From: Streptomyces sp. 1-11
GTDB lineage: Bacteria; Actinomycetota; Actinomycetes; Streptomycetales; Streptomycetaceae
Assembly (NCBI RefSeq): GCF_007176755.1
Contig: NZ_BJTV01000006.1
Location: 372,001 to 436,000, forward strand
DNA: 64,000 nt
Reading direction: 5' to 3'
Every line of letters starts with the position of its first letter. Position 1 is the first letter of the stretch. This document shows, piece after piece, positions 23,837-33,800 of the stretch. The position numbers and the translations under genes were made by a program. Under the pieces are notes generated by a model. It was not told the origin of the DNA and did not search any database. It saw only the letters and a list, made by a program, of their open reading frames with translations.

Positions 23837-24883
23837 ATGACGCACAACACCCCGCTCTCCTCCCGCACCCTGCGCCACCTCCCCGAGGCCGGCCGGCGCA
23901 TCATGACGACCGCTCAGCTCCGCTCCCACGGTGTCTCCACGGCCGAGCTGAACGAGCAGTGCCGCCCCGGCGGCGCCTGGCGCCTGCTGCTGCCGAACGT
24001 GGTCCTGCTCCACACCGGGCCGCCCACCAGCGAGGAGCGGCTGCACGGCGCGCTGCTGTACGCGGCGCGGGAATCGGCCCCCGGCGTGCCGACGCAGCCC
24101 GGCGCGGGCGACCCGCAGCGTCCGGTGTACCCGGAGACGATGATCACCGGTCTGGCGGCGCTCGCCCTGCACGGTTTCGCCGCCGCCCCTGCGCTGCTCG
24201 CCCTGGAACGCGTCGACGTCCTGGTCCCGCGGCTGCGCCGGCTGCGCACTACGGGCTACGTCCACGTGCTGCGCGTCCCGGATCTGCCCGCGCCCGTCAC
24301 GGTGACGGGCCTGCCGGTGGCGCCGGTGCCGCGCGCGCTGGCGGACGCGGTGGCGGAGCTGACGGACGCGGGCGTGGTGCGCCGGCTGCTGACCGAGGCG
24401 GTGCGCGACGGCCACTGCGAACCGGCGGCGGTGGTGCGCGAGCTGACCCGGGCGAGGCTGCTGAACCGGCCGCACGTCATGGGCGCGGTGGACTCGCTGG
24501 TGGCCGAGGGCCGGGCGGTCGCGGAGGGCCGGCTGTACCGGATGGTCCGCGAGCACGGGCTGCCCGACCCGGTCTGGAACGTGGACCTGCGCCTGCCCGG
24601 CGGCCCCCACCTCGGCGGCCTGGACGCGTACTGGCCCGGGCAGGCGGTCGCGGTGGAGCTGGACACCCGTGCGCCCCGCCGGGACGAGGACGCGCTCTGG
24701 TCGGAGTACGCCCGCAAACGGGAGCGCCTGGAGCGGCTGGGGATCACGGTCGTCCACGTCACCCCGCGCAAGCTCGCCGAGTCCATGGAGCAGCAGGCGG
24801 CGGTGATCAGGACGGCCCTGATGGCGTCCGGCGACCGCGACCCGGCCGCGTACGTGGTGGTGCTGCCCAGGGCCGGGACCTAG
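23837..24883 (+). CDS. AbiEi-type protein with restriction-endonuclease-like C-terminus, no partner gene
   Basis: 348 residues. An N-terminal winged-helix segment (GRRIMTTAQLRSHGVSTAELNEQCRPGGAWRLLLPNVVLLH) is the AbiEi antitoxin-type DNA-binding region common in actinobacteria. The C-terminal part, with GGLDAYWPGQAVAVELDTRAPR and RERLERLGITVVHVTPRKL, resembles the DUF559/Vsr-like nuclease fold. No AbiEii nucleotidyltransferase toxin is adjacent, so it is probably not a toxin-antitoxin unit. The TAG stop shares CTAG with the stop of the convergent serine hydrolase gene. Confidence 0.75.
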   Translation: MTHNTPLSSRTLRHLPEAGRRIMTTAQLRSHGVSTAELNEQCRPGGAWRLLLPNVVLLHTGPPTSEERLHGALLYAARESAPGVPTQPGAGDPQRPVYPETMITGLAALALHGFAAAPALLALERVDVLVPRLRRLRTTGYVHVLRVPDLPAPVTVTGLPVAPVPRALADAVAELTDAGVVRRLLTEAVRDGHCEPAAVVRELTRARLLNRPHVMGAVDSLVAEGRAVAEGRLYRMVREHGLPDPVWNVDLRLPGGPHLGGLDAYWPGQAVAVELDTRAPRRDEDALWSEYARKRERLERLGITVVHVTPRKLAESMEQQAAVIRTALMASGDRDPAAYVVVLPRAGT

Positions 24884-26109
24884 GACGGCTGGGCCGGGAC
24901 CTGGGACCGCTGGGCCGGGGCCTGGGAGCGCCGGGCCGGGCCCTGGGACGGCTGGGCCGGCACCTTGGACGGCTTCTCGCAGAACTCCTTGTCGACGACG
25001 GCGCCGGTGCCGCCCGTCCAGTCGCCGTTGAGGTTGAGCGCGAGCCAGTGCCGGCCGTCCGCCGTGGTCACCGCGGAGGAGGCGGAGCCGTGGATGGCGC
25101 CGTCGTGGCCCCAGACGTGCACCCCGCAGCTCAGCGTCGTGTCCGTCAGGCCCAGTCCGTACCGGGTGCCGGCGGAGTCGCCGGTCGGCACGGTGGTCCT
25201 CATCTCCTTGAGCTGCCGGGGCGGGAGCAGCCTGCCGCGCAGCAGGGCGGAGTAGAAGCGGCCGAGGTCCGCCGAGTCGGAGATCATCTCGCCGGCCGCC
25301 GAGGCGATGGAGGGGTTCAGCTCGGTGACGTCGTAGGCCGGGCCCGTCGCGGCCGGGGCGAGCTTGGAGTAGGCGCGGGAGCTGGGCCGCGGGACGGTGA
25401 CCCGGGTGCCTGGCAGGGAGGTGGCGGTGAGCCCCAGCGGCCGGATGAGGCGCCGGGTGATCTCGGTGGCGTACGAGTGGCCCGTCACCTTCTCGATCAC
25501 CATGCCGGCGACGACGTAGTTGGTGTTGGAGTACTTCCAGGACGTGCCCGGCGCGAAGTCCGGCCGGTGCCGCATGGCGACGGCCACCAGGTCCCGCGGG
25601 GTGAGCGTGTCGTAGCGGTGCCGGAAGAAGCCGTCCGCGAGGAAGTAGGTGCGGACGAAGTCGTCGTCGGAGGTGTAGCTGTAGACGCCGCTGGTGTGGT
25701 CGAGCAGTTGCCGGAGGGTGATCCGGCGGCCGTCGTGGCCGTGGCCCCGCAGCAGCCCGGGCAGCCAGGTGTCCACGGTGTCGTCCAGGGTGAGCCGGCC
25801 CTCCGCCTCCAGCTGGAGCAGGACGGTGGCGACGAAGGTCTTGGTGATGCTGCCGACCCGGTAGCGGTCGGCGGCCGAGCGCGGCGCGCCGGTGCGGACG
25901 TCGCCCACGCCCGCGGTCGCCGACCAGGTGCCGCGGGTGTCCCGGACGGTGACGGTCGCCCCGGGCGCGCCGGCCGCGACCGCCGCCTCGATCGCCCGGC
26001 GGGTGGCGGCGTGAGCGCCGGCGGAGCGGCCGTCCGCGACGGCCGGGCCCGCCAGGGCCGCCGACAGGAGCAGGGCGGTGGTGCCCACCAGGGCGGTGCG
26101 GACGCGCAT
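24880..26109 (-). CDS. secreted serine hydrolase, class C beta-lactamase/D-Ala-D-Ala carboxypeptidase fold, with C-terminal repeat tail
   Basis: 409 residues. A signal peptide ends near AVADG (residue 26). The catalytic Ser-Lys pair is in VGSITKTF (SxxK), the Tyr in WKYSNTNY (YxN), and the third box is near HVWGHDGAIHG. This fits the penicillin-binding-protein-like esterase/DD-peptidase family. The last 27 residues repeat a PAQ/PAR-x-S-Q unit (VPAQPSQ, PARRSQ, APAQRSQ, VPAQPS), a disordered tail outside the fold. No substrate can be assigned. Confidence 0.9.
   Translation of the reverse strand: MRVRTALVGTTALLLSAALAGPAVADGRSAGAHAATRRAIEAAVAAGAPGATVTVRDTRGTWSATAGVGDVRTGAPRSAADRYRVGSITKTFVATVLLQLEAEGRLTLDDTVDTWLPGLLRGHGHDGRRITLRQLLDHTSGVYSYTSDDDFVRTYFLADGFFRHRYDTLTPRDLVAVAMRHRPDFAPGTSWKYSNTNYVVAGMVIEKVTGHSYATEITRRLIRPLGLTATSLPGTRVTVPRPSSRAYSKLAPAATGPAYDVTELNPSIASAAGEMISDSADLGRFYSALLRGRLLPPRQLKEMRTTVPTGDSAGTRYGLGLTDTTLSCGVHVWGHDGAIHGSASSAVTTADGRHWLALNLNGDWTGGTGAVVDKEFCEKPSKVPAQPSQGPARRSQAPAQRSQVPAQPS
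24886..24969. repeat. 21-bp tandem repeat at the 3' end of the serine hydrolase gene
   Basis: About four imperfect 21-base units of the form GGCTGGGCCGGGACCTGGGA, in frame with the hydrolase and encoding its PAQxSQ tail. The length is a multiple of three, so copy-number change would keep the frame. Confidence 0.75.
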
Positions 26110-26203
26110 GCTGTTCCCCCAACGTGTGGTGTCCGGTGCGGTCGGGGGGAGATACCCGGCATCGGCCGCGATCGTGCCTGCCCGTGACCCGGCCGGGTGA
26201 CTT

Positions 26204-27952
26204 TCAGCGCTTCTTCAGCACCAGTTCGGTGTTCCGGTCCACGGCGTCGCCCGCGAGCGCCTTGCTCGCGCCCGGGGCGTTGTACGACAGCTCACGGTAG
26301 AGGGCGGCGAGGCCGGTCTGCGAGAGGTCGGCGTGGTCGGTGCGGTGCGGGGCGGCGGACTCGACCAGGGTGGTGAACACGGAGAGGGTGCCGTCCTTGT
26401 TGTCGACGAGTTCGACGACGCGGGCGAGCTGGGGGAAGTCGACGTGCGAGGCGGTGGAGATCTCCCAGAAGGAGCGGCCGCCGGAGGCCTGGTGCGGGGT
26501 GATGTCGTTGCGGTGGATGTGCCCGTTCACCCAGGCGAGCACGTTGCGGTGGGAGGAGAGCAGCGAGACGACCTCGGCGCCGTCGTGGCGGCGCTCCCCC
26601 GGGCGGTCCGGGTCGGGGCGGGTGTTGGTCATGGTCCTGCTGGTGTGGTGGCTGAAGACGACGGCGTAGGAGTCCCTGTTGTCCTTCAGCGTCCGGTCGA
26701 GCCACTTGAGCTGGGCGGTGCCGATGGACCCCTCGTAGTGACCGCCGGGGTCGGTGGTGTCGAGGCTGATGCCGATGACGTCCTCGGAGACGCGGAAGGC
26801 GTAGTACTGGGTGCCGGCGTCCAGGTTCGCCGAGGAGTAGCCGTGGCCGGCCGGGCCGAGTCCCTGGTGGGCGGGGTCCAGGTGGGCCTTCAGGTAGTCG
26901 GCGCGGGTGTAGGGGGCCCGCTGCTCGTCCGGGGTGACCTGGCGCATGGAGCGGGCGTGGGCCTTGAGGAAGTCGCGGTAGCCGACGGCCTTGGGGTCGG
27001 TGGCCTTCTTGATGGTGTCCTGGAGCTTCTTGGCGTCGGCGGCGGAGACGCTCATCAGCTTCCGGCCGCCGATGGCCGCCTCGGTGAGGTACGGGTCGCC
27101 GTGGGAGCCGTAGCAGCCGAGCGGGAGGGCGTCGTGGTTGCCGACGGTGGAGTACCAGGGCAGGTTGAGACCGGGGCTGCGGACCTCGCGGGTCGCGGCG
27201 GCGAGGAAGCCCTTCAGGTAGGGGAAGCCGAGCGCCTTGTCGCCGTCGCGTGCGGTGGAGCCGGGCTGCCAGTACAGCTTCAGGCCGCTGTTCTGGACGC
27301 CCTCGTAGTGGCGCGGGTCCCCGGAGTCGGGGGTGATGCGGCCGCCGCTCATCACCTTCATGAACCACTCCAGTTCGGAGTGGGCGTTGTTGTCGGTGTT
27401 GTCGCCGGTGGTCATCACGAAGTGCAGCGGGGCGCCGGTGACGGGGGCGCCGCGCAGCGCGTTGACCCGCTCGACGAGCGAGACGGCGCCGGGCACGGTG
27501 AGCGCCTCGTGCGGGCGCCAGGCGTGCGGGTCGTGGGCGCGCAGGAACTCCAGGCGCAGCGGGTGCTGGACGTCCATCAGGTGCAGATCGGTGAACTGCA
27601 CGAACGCCGCGAGGGTGGTGCGGCGGCCGGCCCGGCCGGATCTGGGGGCGGCAAGTTCCTCCCGCACGACCCGCTTCCAGCCGGGTCCGTCGCCGAGCCG
27701 CCGGTAACCGGAGCGGCCCACGGGCGCGGCGACGGAGGCGAGGGTGGTGCCCTTGGTGTAGGGGGCGAGCGGGGCCGGGGCCGCCTCGCGGGAGGTGGCG
27801 GCGGGCGCCTCGGCGGCGGTGGCGGCCTGGCTGTCGGTGGGGCGCAGCGCGTAGCCGACGCCCGCGGAGAGCGAGACCGCTCCTGCGGCCGCGAGCACGG
27901 TACGGCGGTGGACCCCCAGCGTGGAGGTGGTGACAGAGCGTGTGCGCGACAT
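26204..27952 (-). CDS. Tat-exported metallophosphoesterase, TIGR03767-type
   Basis: 582 residues from ATG 27952 (GGGGAG upstream); the frame stays open 40 codons further without coding character. A twin-arginine signal VHRRTVLAAAGAVSLSAG precedes the calcineurin-like domain. Metal motifs are FTDLHLMD (DxH), MTTGDNTDN (GDxxD-like), TVGNHD (GNHD), FSHH and VNGHIHRN (GHxH). It acts outside the cytoplasm on an unknown phosphoester. It has no obvious operon partner, though the Nudix gene follows on the same strand upstream. Confidence 0.9.
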   Translation of the reverse strand: MSRTRSVTTSTLGVHRRTVLAAAGAVSLSAGVGYALRPTDSQAATAAEAPAATSREAAPAPLAPYTKGTTLASVAAPVGRSGYRRLGDGPGWKRVVREELAAPRSGRAGRRTTLAAFVQFTDLHLMDVQHPLRLEFLRAHDPHAWRPHEALTVPGAVSLVERVNALRGAPVTGAPLHFVMTTGDNTDNNAHSELEWFMKVMSGGRITPDSGDPRHYEGVQNSGLKLYWQPGSTARDGDKALGFPYLKGFLAAATREVRSPGLNLPWYSTVGNHDALPLGCYGSHGDPYLTEAAIGGRKLMSVSAADAKKLQDTIKKATDPKAVGYRDFLKAHARSMRQVTPDEQRAPYTRADYLKAHLDPAHQGLGPAGHGYSSANLDAGTQYYAFRVSEDVIGISLDTTDPGGHYEGSIGTAQLKWLDRTLKDNRDSYAVVFSHHTSRTMTNTRPDPDRPGERRHDGAEVVSLLSSHRNVLAWVNGHIHRNDITPHQASGGRSFWEISTASHVDFPQLARVVELVDNKDGTLSVFTTLVESAAPHRTDHADLSQTGLAALYRELSYNAPGASKALAGDAVDRNTELVLKKR

Positions 27953-28152
27953 GGCGCGGTCTCCCCGGGTGCGAACGCGTCGGCGGTGGTCGCGGGCCGT
28001 CGAAGGCGCGAACGCCCCGCTCGCTCTGGATGGTTGGCACCGGGGATGACCTGTGCGTGAACGGGGCGGCAACGCGTGACGCCGATCGCCGTACGTGGAT
28101 CACGGGGTGCACGGCGCTGCCACGGAGTGGAACGCGGGCGGCCCGGGGGCGG

Positions 28153-28641
28153 TCACTCCTCGTTCATCTGGCGGGGCAGGGGTCGGGCTCCGGGGCCGAG
28201 ATGTCCGTTCTCCGGACGTTCCCGCCACAGCCGCAGGGCGACGTCGACGAGACGGATCCGGGTGAGTCCGGGCACCGCGTCCAGGTCCTGCCAGGCCGCG
28301 AAGTCGGTGGAGCCGCCCCTTTCGTACCGGAGTTCACCGCCGGTGATCTCGCCCTCGTAGAGGATCCGCACCCCCTGGTGGTCGGTGCGGCGCGGTGGCC
28401 GGCCGCCGCGGTGGACATGGCGGGAGGAGTCCACGCCGAGCAGCCGGGTCACCTCGATCCGGTAGCCGGTCTCCTCGGTCACCTCGCGCCGGACGGTGTC
28501 GTACGGGTCCTCGCCGTGCTCGATGCCGCCGCCCGGCAGCACCCACTCGTGAGTGCCGCCGGGCGCCGGGAAGCGGGCCAGCAGGATCTGTCCGTCGCGG
28601 ACGCACACGGCGTAGGCCGCCACCCTCAACTTCCTTCGCAT
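28153..28641 (-). CDS. Nudix hydrolase
   Basis: 162 residues. The Nudix box is complete: GGGIEHGEDPYDTVRREVTEETGY, matching GX5EX7REUXEEXGU. It would hydrolyse a nucleoside diphosphate linked to another moiety; the substrate is not evident. ATG 28641 starts nine bases after the stop of the upstream split-barrel gene, so the two are in one transcript. Confidence 0.93.
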   Translation of the reverse strand: MRRKLRVAAYAVCVRDGQILLARFPAPGGTHEWVLPGGGIEHGEDPYDTVRREVTEETGYRIEVTRLLGVDSSRHVHRGGRPPRRTDHQGVRILYEGEITGGELRYERGGSTDFAAWQDLDAVPGLTRIRLVDVALRLWRERPENGHLGPGARPLPRQMNEE

Positions 28642-28650
28642 GTCCGGACG

Positions 28651-29538
28651 TTAGCGCTGATCGTCCGGGTTGGCGGGGGAATACTCCGGCGCGGACCAGC
28701 GCAGCGGGAGGGCGGCCGGGGTGTGCACGGCGCCGGTGACGGTGAAGCGGACCGTGCGCTCGTCGCCGGCGCCGAACCAGGTGCGGGCCGAGCCGGTGAG
28801 CTGGAGGGTGGTGCCGGTCGTCCAGTCCAGGAGGAGCAGTCCGGCGCGCGGGTCGGCGTGCAGGTTGCCGAGGCTGCGGAACATGGCGTTGCCGGGATAG
28901 TCCGGCCAGGCCAGTTCGTGCGGTGAGACGACCCGGACGAAGCCCGGGTTGCCGCCGCGGTGGCTGGCGTCGGCGCCGTCGGTGTGCACGGTGGCCAGGA
29001 AGAAGGTGTCGGCCGCGGCGACGAGCGCGGCCTGCTCGTCGCCGAGCGCGGTCAGCGTGCGGGGCGTGCCCGGCACGCGGTCCGGGACCCGCTCACAGGT
29101 CTCCCGGCGCTGGATGTACTTGGGGCAGTTGGCGAACACCTGCTCCGCCGCGACGGCGAAGCCGCGCGCTGTCGGCCGGAGCCGGCCGTTGAGCCGCATC
29201 CGGCGCCGGGTGCGCGGATCGAGCGCGATGGTGCCCACGGGGGTGCCCGGGGCGGTCAGGGCCGCCGCGAGCGGGTCGGCCGGGGGCGGGCCGCCGGTGA
29301 CGGACATCTGCCGGGGCCCGGTGGCCCGGACGAAGCCGGGGGCGCCGGTGACCGGTGAGGCCCACACGCGGCCCGTGGCGGGGTCGGCGGCGCCCACGAC
29401 GAGCAGCGGCTGGAGTTCCAGGAAGGCCGCCGCGACCTGCTTGATGTCCGGTGCGAGGGAGCGGCCGACGTGATCGGCGCGGTCCCGCACCCCGGCCAGG
29501 TCCTGCACGGCGCGGGAACCGGCGTGATAGACGCTCAT
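28651..29538 (-). CDS. pyridoxamine-phosphate-oxidase-like flavin split-barrel protein
   Basis: 295 residues with two related halves. The first contains LLVVGAADPATGRVWASPVTG and the second FFLATVHTDGADASHRGGNPGFV, both typical of the FMN-binding split barrel, plus CPKYIQRR between them. Proteins of this length usually bind FMN or F420; cofactor and reaction cannot be told here. It is in a run with the Nudix and VOC genes on the same strand (gaps of 9 and 11 bases). Confidence 0.85.
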   Translation of the reverse strand: MSVYHAGSRAVQDLAGVRDRADHVGRSLAPDIKQVAAAFLELQPLLVVGAADPATGRVWASPVTGAPGFVRATGPRQMSVTGGPPPADPLAAALTAPGTPVGTIALDPRTRRRMRLNGRLRPTARGFAVAAEQVFANCPKYIQRRETCERVPDRVPGTPRTLTALGDEQAALVAAADTFFLATVHTDGADASHRGGNPGFVRVVSPHELAWPDYPGNAMFRSLGNLHADPRAGLLLLDWTTGTTLQLTGSARTWFGAGDERTVRFTVTGAVHTPAALPLRWSAPEYSPANPDDQR

Positions 29539-29549
29539 GGCGCGACGCT

Positions 29550-29999
29550 CTAGAAGAAACCGCAGGTCGGAGCGGAGGCGTGCGGGGCGGGGGCGCCCTC
29601 GGCGCCGTGCGGGACGGAGATCTCCAGACGGGTGCCGTCCGGGTCGTGGAAGAAGATCCCGCCGGAGGCCGAGCCCTCCCGGTGGGCCACCACGCCCGCG
29701 TGGGCGAACTCCACCCCGGCGGCCCTGAGCGCCGTCTCGTACTCCCGGACCCGGTCCACCGAGCCGGCCGTGAAGGCGAGGTGGTGCAGGCCGGCCCGGG
29801 CGCCGTCGTAGGTGCCGCGGGCCTGCTGCCAGAGGGTGAGGACGGGCCCGTCGCCCCCGGCCTCGCCCAGGAACGCGTACCTGCGGCCGTCCTCCTTGCC
29901 CTCGGCGAGCAGCGCGAACCCCAGGACGTCCCGGTAGAAGGCGAGGGAACGGTCGAGGTCGGTGACGTTCAGGCCGGTGTGGCCGGTGCGCAGGGTCAT
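29550..29999 (-). CDS. VOC-superfamily (glyoxalase-like) metal-dependent protein
   Basis: 149 residues from ATG 29999, chosen for GAGGGAG just upstream; the frame is open 11 codons further. Two beta-alpha-beta-beta-beta modules: HTGLNVTDLDRSLAFYRDVLGF and GLHHLAFTAGSVDRV. Metal ligands are likely His near residue 7, His near 71 and Glu in DPDGTRLEIS. It ends in a Pro/Ala tail with CGFF. Lactoylglutathione-lyase, dioxygenase or antibiotic-binding roles are all possible. It is divergent from a CGNR-type regulator across about 100 bases. Confidence 0.88.
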   Translation of the reverse strand: MTLRTGHTGLNVTDLDRSLAFYRDVLGFALLAEGKEDGRRYAFLGEAGGDGPVLTLWQQARGTYDGARAGLHHLAFTAGSVDRVREYETALRAAGVEFAHAGVVAHREGSASGGIFFHDPDGTRLEISVPHGAEGAPAPHASAPTCGFF

Positions 30000-30017
30000 G
30001 GCTCTCCCTCTCGGATA

Positions 30018-30049
30018 TCTAACCTTCTTCAATCACGTTAGGGGTTAGA
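30018..30049. promoter_or_regulatory. inverted repeat, candidate operator of the VOC/CGNR divergent pair
   Basis: TCTAACC (30018-30024) and GGTTAGA (30043-30049) are perfect arms with 18 bases between. A further GTTAGG overlaps at 30037-30042, and another GGTTAG sits at 30084-30089 near the CGNR start. The cluster of CTAACC/GGTTAG half-sites in a 100-base divergent spacer is typical of a regulator-target pair. Confidence 0.5.
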
Positions 30050-30106
30050 GAGAGGAGCGTCAACCGGTCACGTACTCTTGAGTGGTTAGCGAAGAAGGAG
30101 TGCCCC

Positions 30107-30649
30107 ATGTCCGCCGCCCGCGATCCCCGTCCGCTCACCGGTGAGCCGCTCGCGCTCGACCTGCTCAACACGCGGTGGAACGAGGAGGGCGCGCTCCGGG
30201 ATCTGCTCGACGGCACGGACGGCCTCGCGGTGTGGCTCGCGGCCAACGGGCTGGCCGGCGAGCACCCGGCCGACGCGGACGTGCTGCGCCACCTGCGGCA
30301 GGCGCGGGAGGCGCTCGGCGCCGCCGTGGACGGGTCGCCGGCCCAGGGCGCCCCGCTCGTGGACGCCGTGCTGGCGCACGGGCGCATCCGGGCCCGGCTG
30401 ACCGCCGACGGGGCCCGCGAGGAACCGGAGTTCGCCGACGCCTCCTGGGCGCCGGCCTGGCTCGCCGCCCGCGACTACCTGGACCTCCTCGGCCGGGCCC
30501 CCGACCGGATCCGCCGCTGCGCCCACGAGGCCTGTGTGCTGCACTTCTTCGACACCTCCCGCAACGGCACCCGCCGCTGGTGCTCGATGGCGTCGTGCGG
30601 CAACCGCGCCAAGGCGTCCCGGCATTACGCTCGCTCCAAGGAGAGTTGA
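30107..30649 (+). CDS. CGNR zinc-finger/ABATE-domain regulator
   Basis: 180 residues. The N-terminal ABATE domain (stress-related, ligand-binding) covers about 1-125 (GEPLALDLLNTRWNEEGALRDLL). The C-terminal CGNR finger is RRCAHEACVLHFFDTSRNGTRRWCSMASCGNRAKASRHYAR, with Cys-X4-Cys and Cys-X4-Cys and the diagnostic CGNR. ATG 30107 follows AAGAAGGAG. It is a probable transcription factor for the divergent VOC gene. Confidence 0.92.
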   Translation: MSAARDPRPLTGEPLALDLLNTRWNEEGALRDLLDGTDGLAVWLAANGLAGEHPADADVLRHLRQAREALGAAVDGSPAQGAPLVDAVLAHGRIRARLTADGAREEPEFADASWAPAWLAARDYLDLLGRAPDRIRRCAHEACVLHFFDTSRNGTRRWCSMASCGNRAKASRHYARSKES

Positions 30650-30806
30650 GCCGAACCGGGAGCAACCGGTCCTCATCCCCCCGAATCCCATAGCGGGTTT
30701 TCCCCATACATTGATTTCGTTTGGGTCAACGGTCCCCAAAGTTCCGTGCCTTGGGTAAAGCTGTGCGCTCGTCCGGCACTGGTTTACTCACCTGCAAGGG
30801 ATGCCG

Positions 30807-33800
30807 ATGACCCACACCCCCGAGCGCGAACCGATATCCGGCCCGAGACGCCTGGCCCGCATAGCCGTGGCCGTGGGCGTGGTGGCCGCCCTCTCCGCGG
30901 CCGGGCCGGTGCCGCTGGCCCTCGGCGCGGAGGCGACACCCGCCACGGCCGATCCCGCCGTCAAGTCGGCCCACGACAAGCTCGGTTCGGACGACGCCGA
31001 CCGGCTCGCCGAGGCCAAGGCGAACGGCGACAAGAACGTCACGATGATGGTCGCCACCGCGCCCGGGCAGACCGAGCAGGTCGCCGCGGAGCTGGACGCG
31101 GTCAAGGGCGGCTCGGTGGGCCGCACCTACGACAAGCTCGGCTACGTCCGGGCGACCGTGCCGACCGCGAAGGCCGACTCGGCGATCGCGGCCGCCGCGA
31201 AGCTGTCCTCCGTGCACGCGATCGACCTGCGCCAGGAGATACCGCTGGACGACCCGACGCCCGCCGCGGACACCGCGCAGGGCGCCAAGGGCCACGGCTC
31301 GGCGGCCACTTACTCCGGGCCCGGCAAGGACACCCCGGCCAAGAACCCGTACAACCCGTCCTTCGAGACCGGTGCCGTCGACTTCGTCAAGGACCACCCG
31401 AAGGCGGACGGGCGGGGCGTCACGATCGGCATCCTCGACTCCGGCGTCGACCTCGGCCACCCGGCGCTGCAGAAGACCACCACCGGTGAGCGGAAGATCA
31501 CCGACTGGGTGACGGCCACCGACCCGATCATCGACGGCGACGGCACCTGGCGCCGGATGACCAACCCGGTCAGCGGCCCGTCGTTCTCCTACGGCGGCGC
31601 CACCTGGAAGGCGCCCCAGGGCGACTACCAGGTCAACCTGTTCCGCGAGTCGTTCACGGCCGGCGGCGACGCCGCGGGCGACGCCAACCGGGACGGCGAC
31701 ACCACCGACGTCTGGGGCGTCCTGTACGACCCGGCCGCCGGCACCGTGCGCGTCGACCTGAACAACAACTTCGACTTCACCGACGACACCCCGATGAAGC
31801 CGTACAAGGACGGCCACCAGATCGGGTACTTCGGCACCGACGACCCGAAGACCGACGTGGTCGAGCGGCAGCCGTTCGTCGTGCAGATCCGCAAGGACGT
31901 GCCGACCGACCCGTACGGCGGCGACTGGGTCGGCAAGACGGCCGACTTCGTCAACATCGGCGTCATCGAGTCCGAGCACGGCACGCACGTCGCCGGCATC
32001 ACCTCCGCCAACGGGCTGTTCGGCGGCAGGATGAGCGGCGCGGCCCCCGGCGCGAAGATCGTCTCCTCCCGGGCCTGCACCTGGAGCGGCGGCTGCACCA
32101 ACGTCGCGCTCACCGAGGGCATGATCGACCTGGTCGCCAACCGCGGCGTCGACATCGTGAACATGTCCATCGGCGGCCTGCCGGCGCTGAACGACGGCAA
32201 CAACGCGCGCGCCGAGCTGTACACGCGGCTCATCGACACCTACGGCGTGCAGCTCGTGATCTCCGCGGGCAACTCCGGCCCCGGCGCCAACACGATCGGC
32301 GACCCCGGCCTCGCGGACAAGGTGATCTCCGTCGGCGCGACCATCTCCAAGGACACCTGGGCCGCCAACTACGGCTCCGCCGTGGAGACCAGGTACGCGA
32401 TGATGCCCTTCTCCTCGCGCGGCCCGCGTGAGGACGGCGGCTTCACCCCGACCCTGAGCGCGCCCGGTGCCGCGATCAACACCACCCAGACCTGGCTGCC
32501 GGGCTCCCCGGTCGCCGAGGCGGGTTACTCGCTGCCGGCCGGCTACTCGATGCTCCAGGGCACCTCGATGGCCTCCCCGCAGGCGGCGGGCGCGAGCGCG
32601 CTGCTGCTGAGCGCCGCCAAGCAGAAGGGCATCGACCTGACGCCCGCCGACCTGCGCACCGCGCTGACCTCGACCGCCGACCACATCAGCGGTGTGCAGG
32701 CCTACGAGGAGGGCGCCGGCCTCATCGACATCGTGGACGCCTGGGACGCGATCCGTCACGGCGCCACCGCCCACGACTACACCGTGAAGGCCCCGGTCGA
32801 CACCGCGATCGACTACGCGCTGAAGACCCCGGGCTTCGGCACCGGTCTGTACGACCGCGAGGGCGGCCTGAAGGCCGGTCAGCGCAAGACGTACGACGTG
32901 ACCATCACCCGTACCTCCGGCCCGGACCGCGCCCTGCGGCACGAGCTGCGCTTCGAGAACAACGCCGAGCGGACCTTCCGGATCGTCGGTGACGACGCCG
33001 TGCGGCTGCCGCTGAACCAGCCGGTGACGGTCAAGGTCCAGGCGGCCCCGGGGTCGGCCGGCCTGAAGAGCGCGATCCTGGACGTCGACGACCCGCGCAC
33101 GGAGGGGACCGACAAGCAGATCCTCACCACCGTGGTGGTCGCCTCCCCGGTGAACTACACCTACTCCGCCTCCGGTTCGGTGCAGCGCAACAGCACCCGG
33201 TCGTACTTCGTGACCGTGCCCGAGGGCGCCAGGTCGCTGGAGGTCGCGATCGGCGGGCTCAAGGACAAGAGCCAGACCCGGTTCATCTCGATCCACCCGT
33301 ACGGCACTCCGGTGGACAACACCAGCACGCCGTACTGCTACAACAACTACCTCGACGGCAACGGCTGCAAGCCGGACGTCCGCTCCTACGCCGACCCGCA
33401 GCCCGGCGTCTGGGAGGTCGAGGTCGAGTCCCGGCGCACGTCCCCGCTGCTGGACAACCCGTACAAGCTGGACGTCACCGTGCTCGGCGCGGCCTTCGAC
33501 CCGCAGACCGTGACCGTGCCCGAGGCGAAGGTCGGCACGCCGGCCGCGGTCTCCTGGAAGGTGACCAACAAGTACGCGGCGCTGGACGGCAAGCTGGTCG
33601 GCGGTCCGCTGGGCTCCTCCAAGTCGGCCCGCCCGGCCATCAAGGAAGGCGAGACGCAGACCACCACGGTGGACGTCCCGGCCGGCGCGAAGTCCCTGGA
33701 CGTGGCGATCGGCAACGTCTCCGACGCGGCCGCCGACCTGGACCTGACCGTGTACGACTCGACCGGCAAGCAGGTCGCGCAGTCCGCGGACGGCGACTCG

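Noticed and set aside
23837..26109. Toxin-antitoxin pair formed by the AbiEi-like gene and its neighbour
   Set aside because: The neighbour is a secreted serine hydrolase on the opposite strand with a signal peptide and SxxK/YxN motifs, not an AbiEii toxin.
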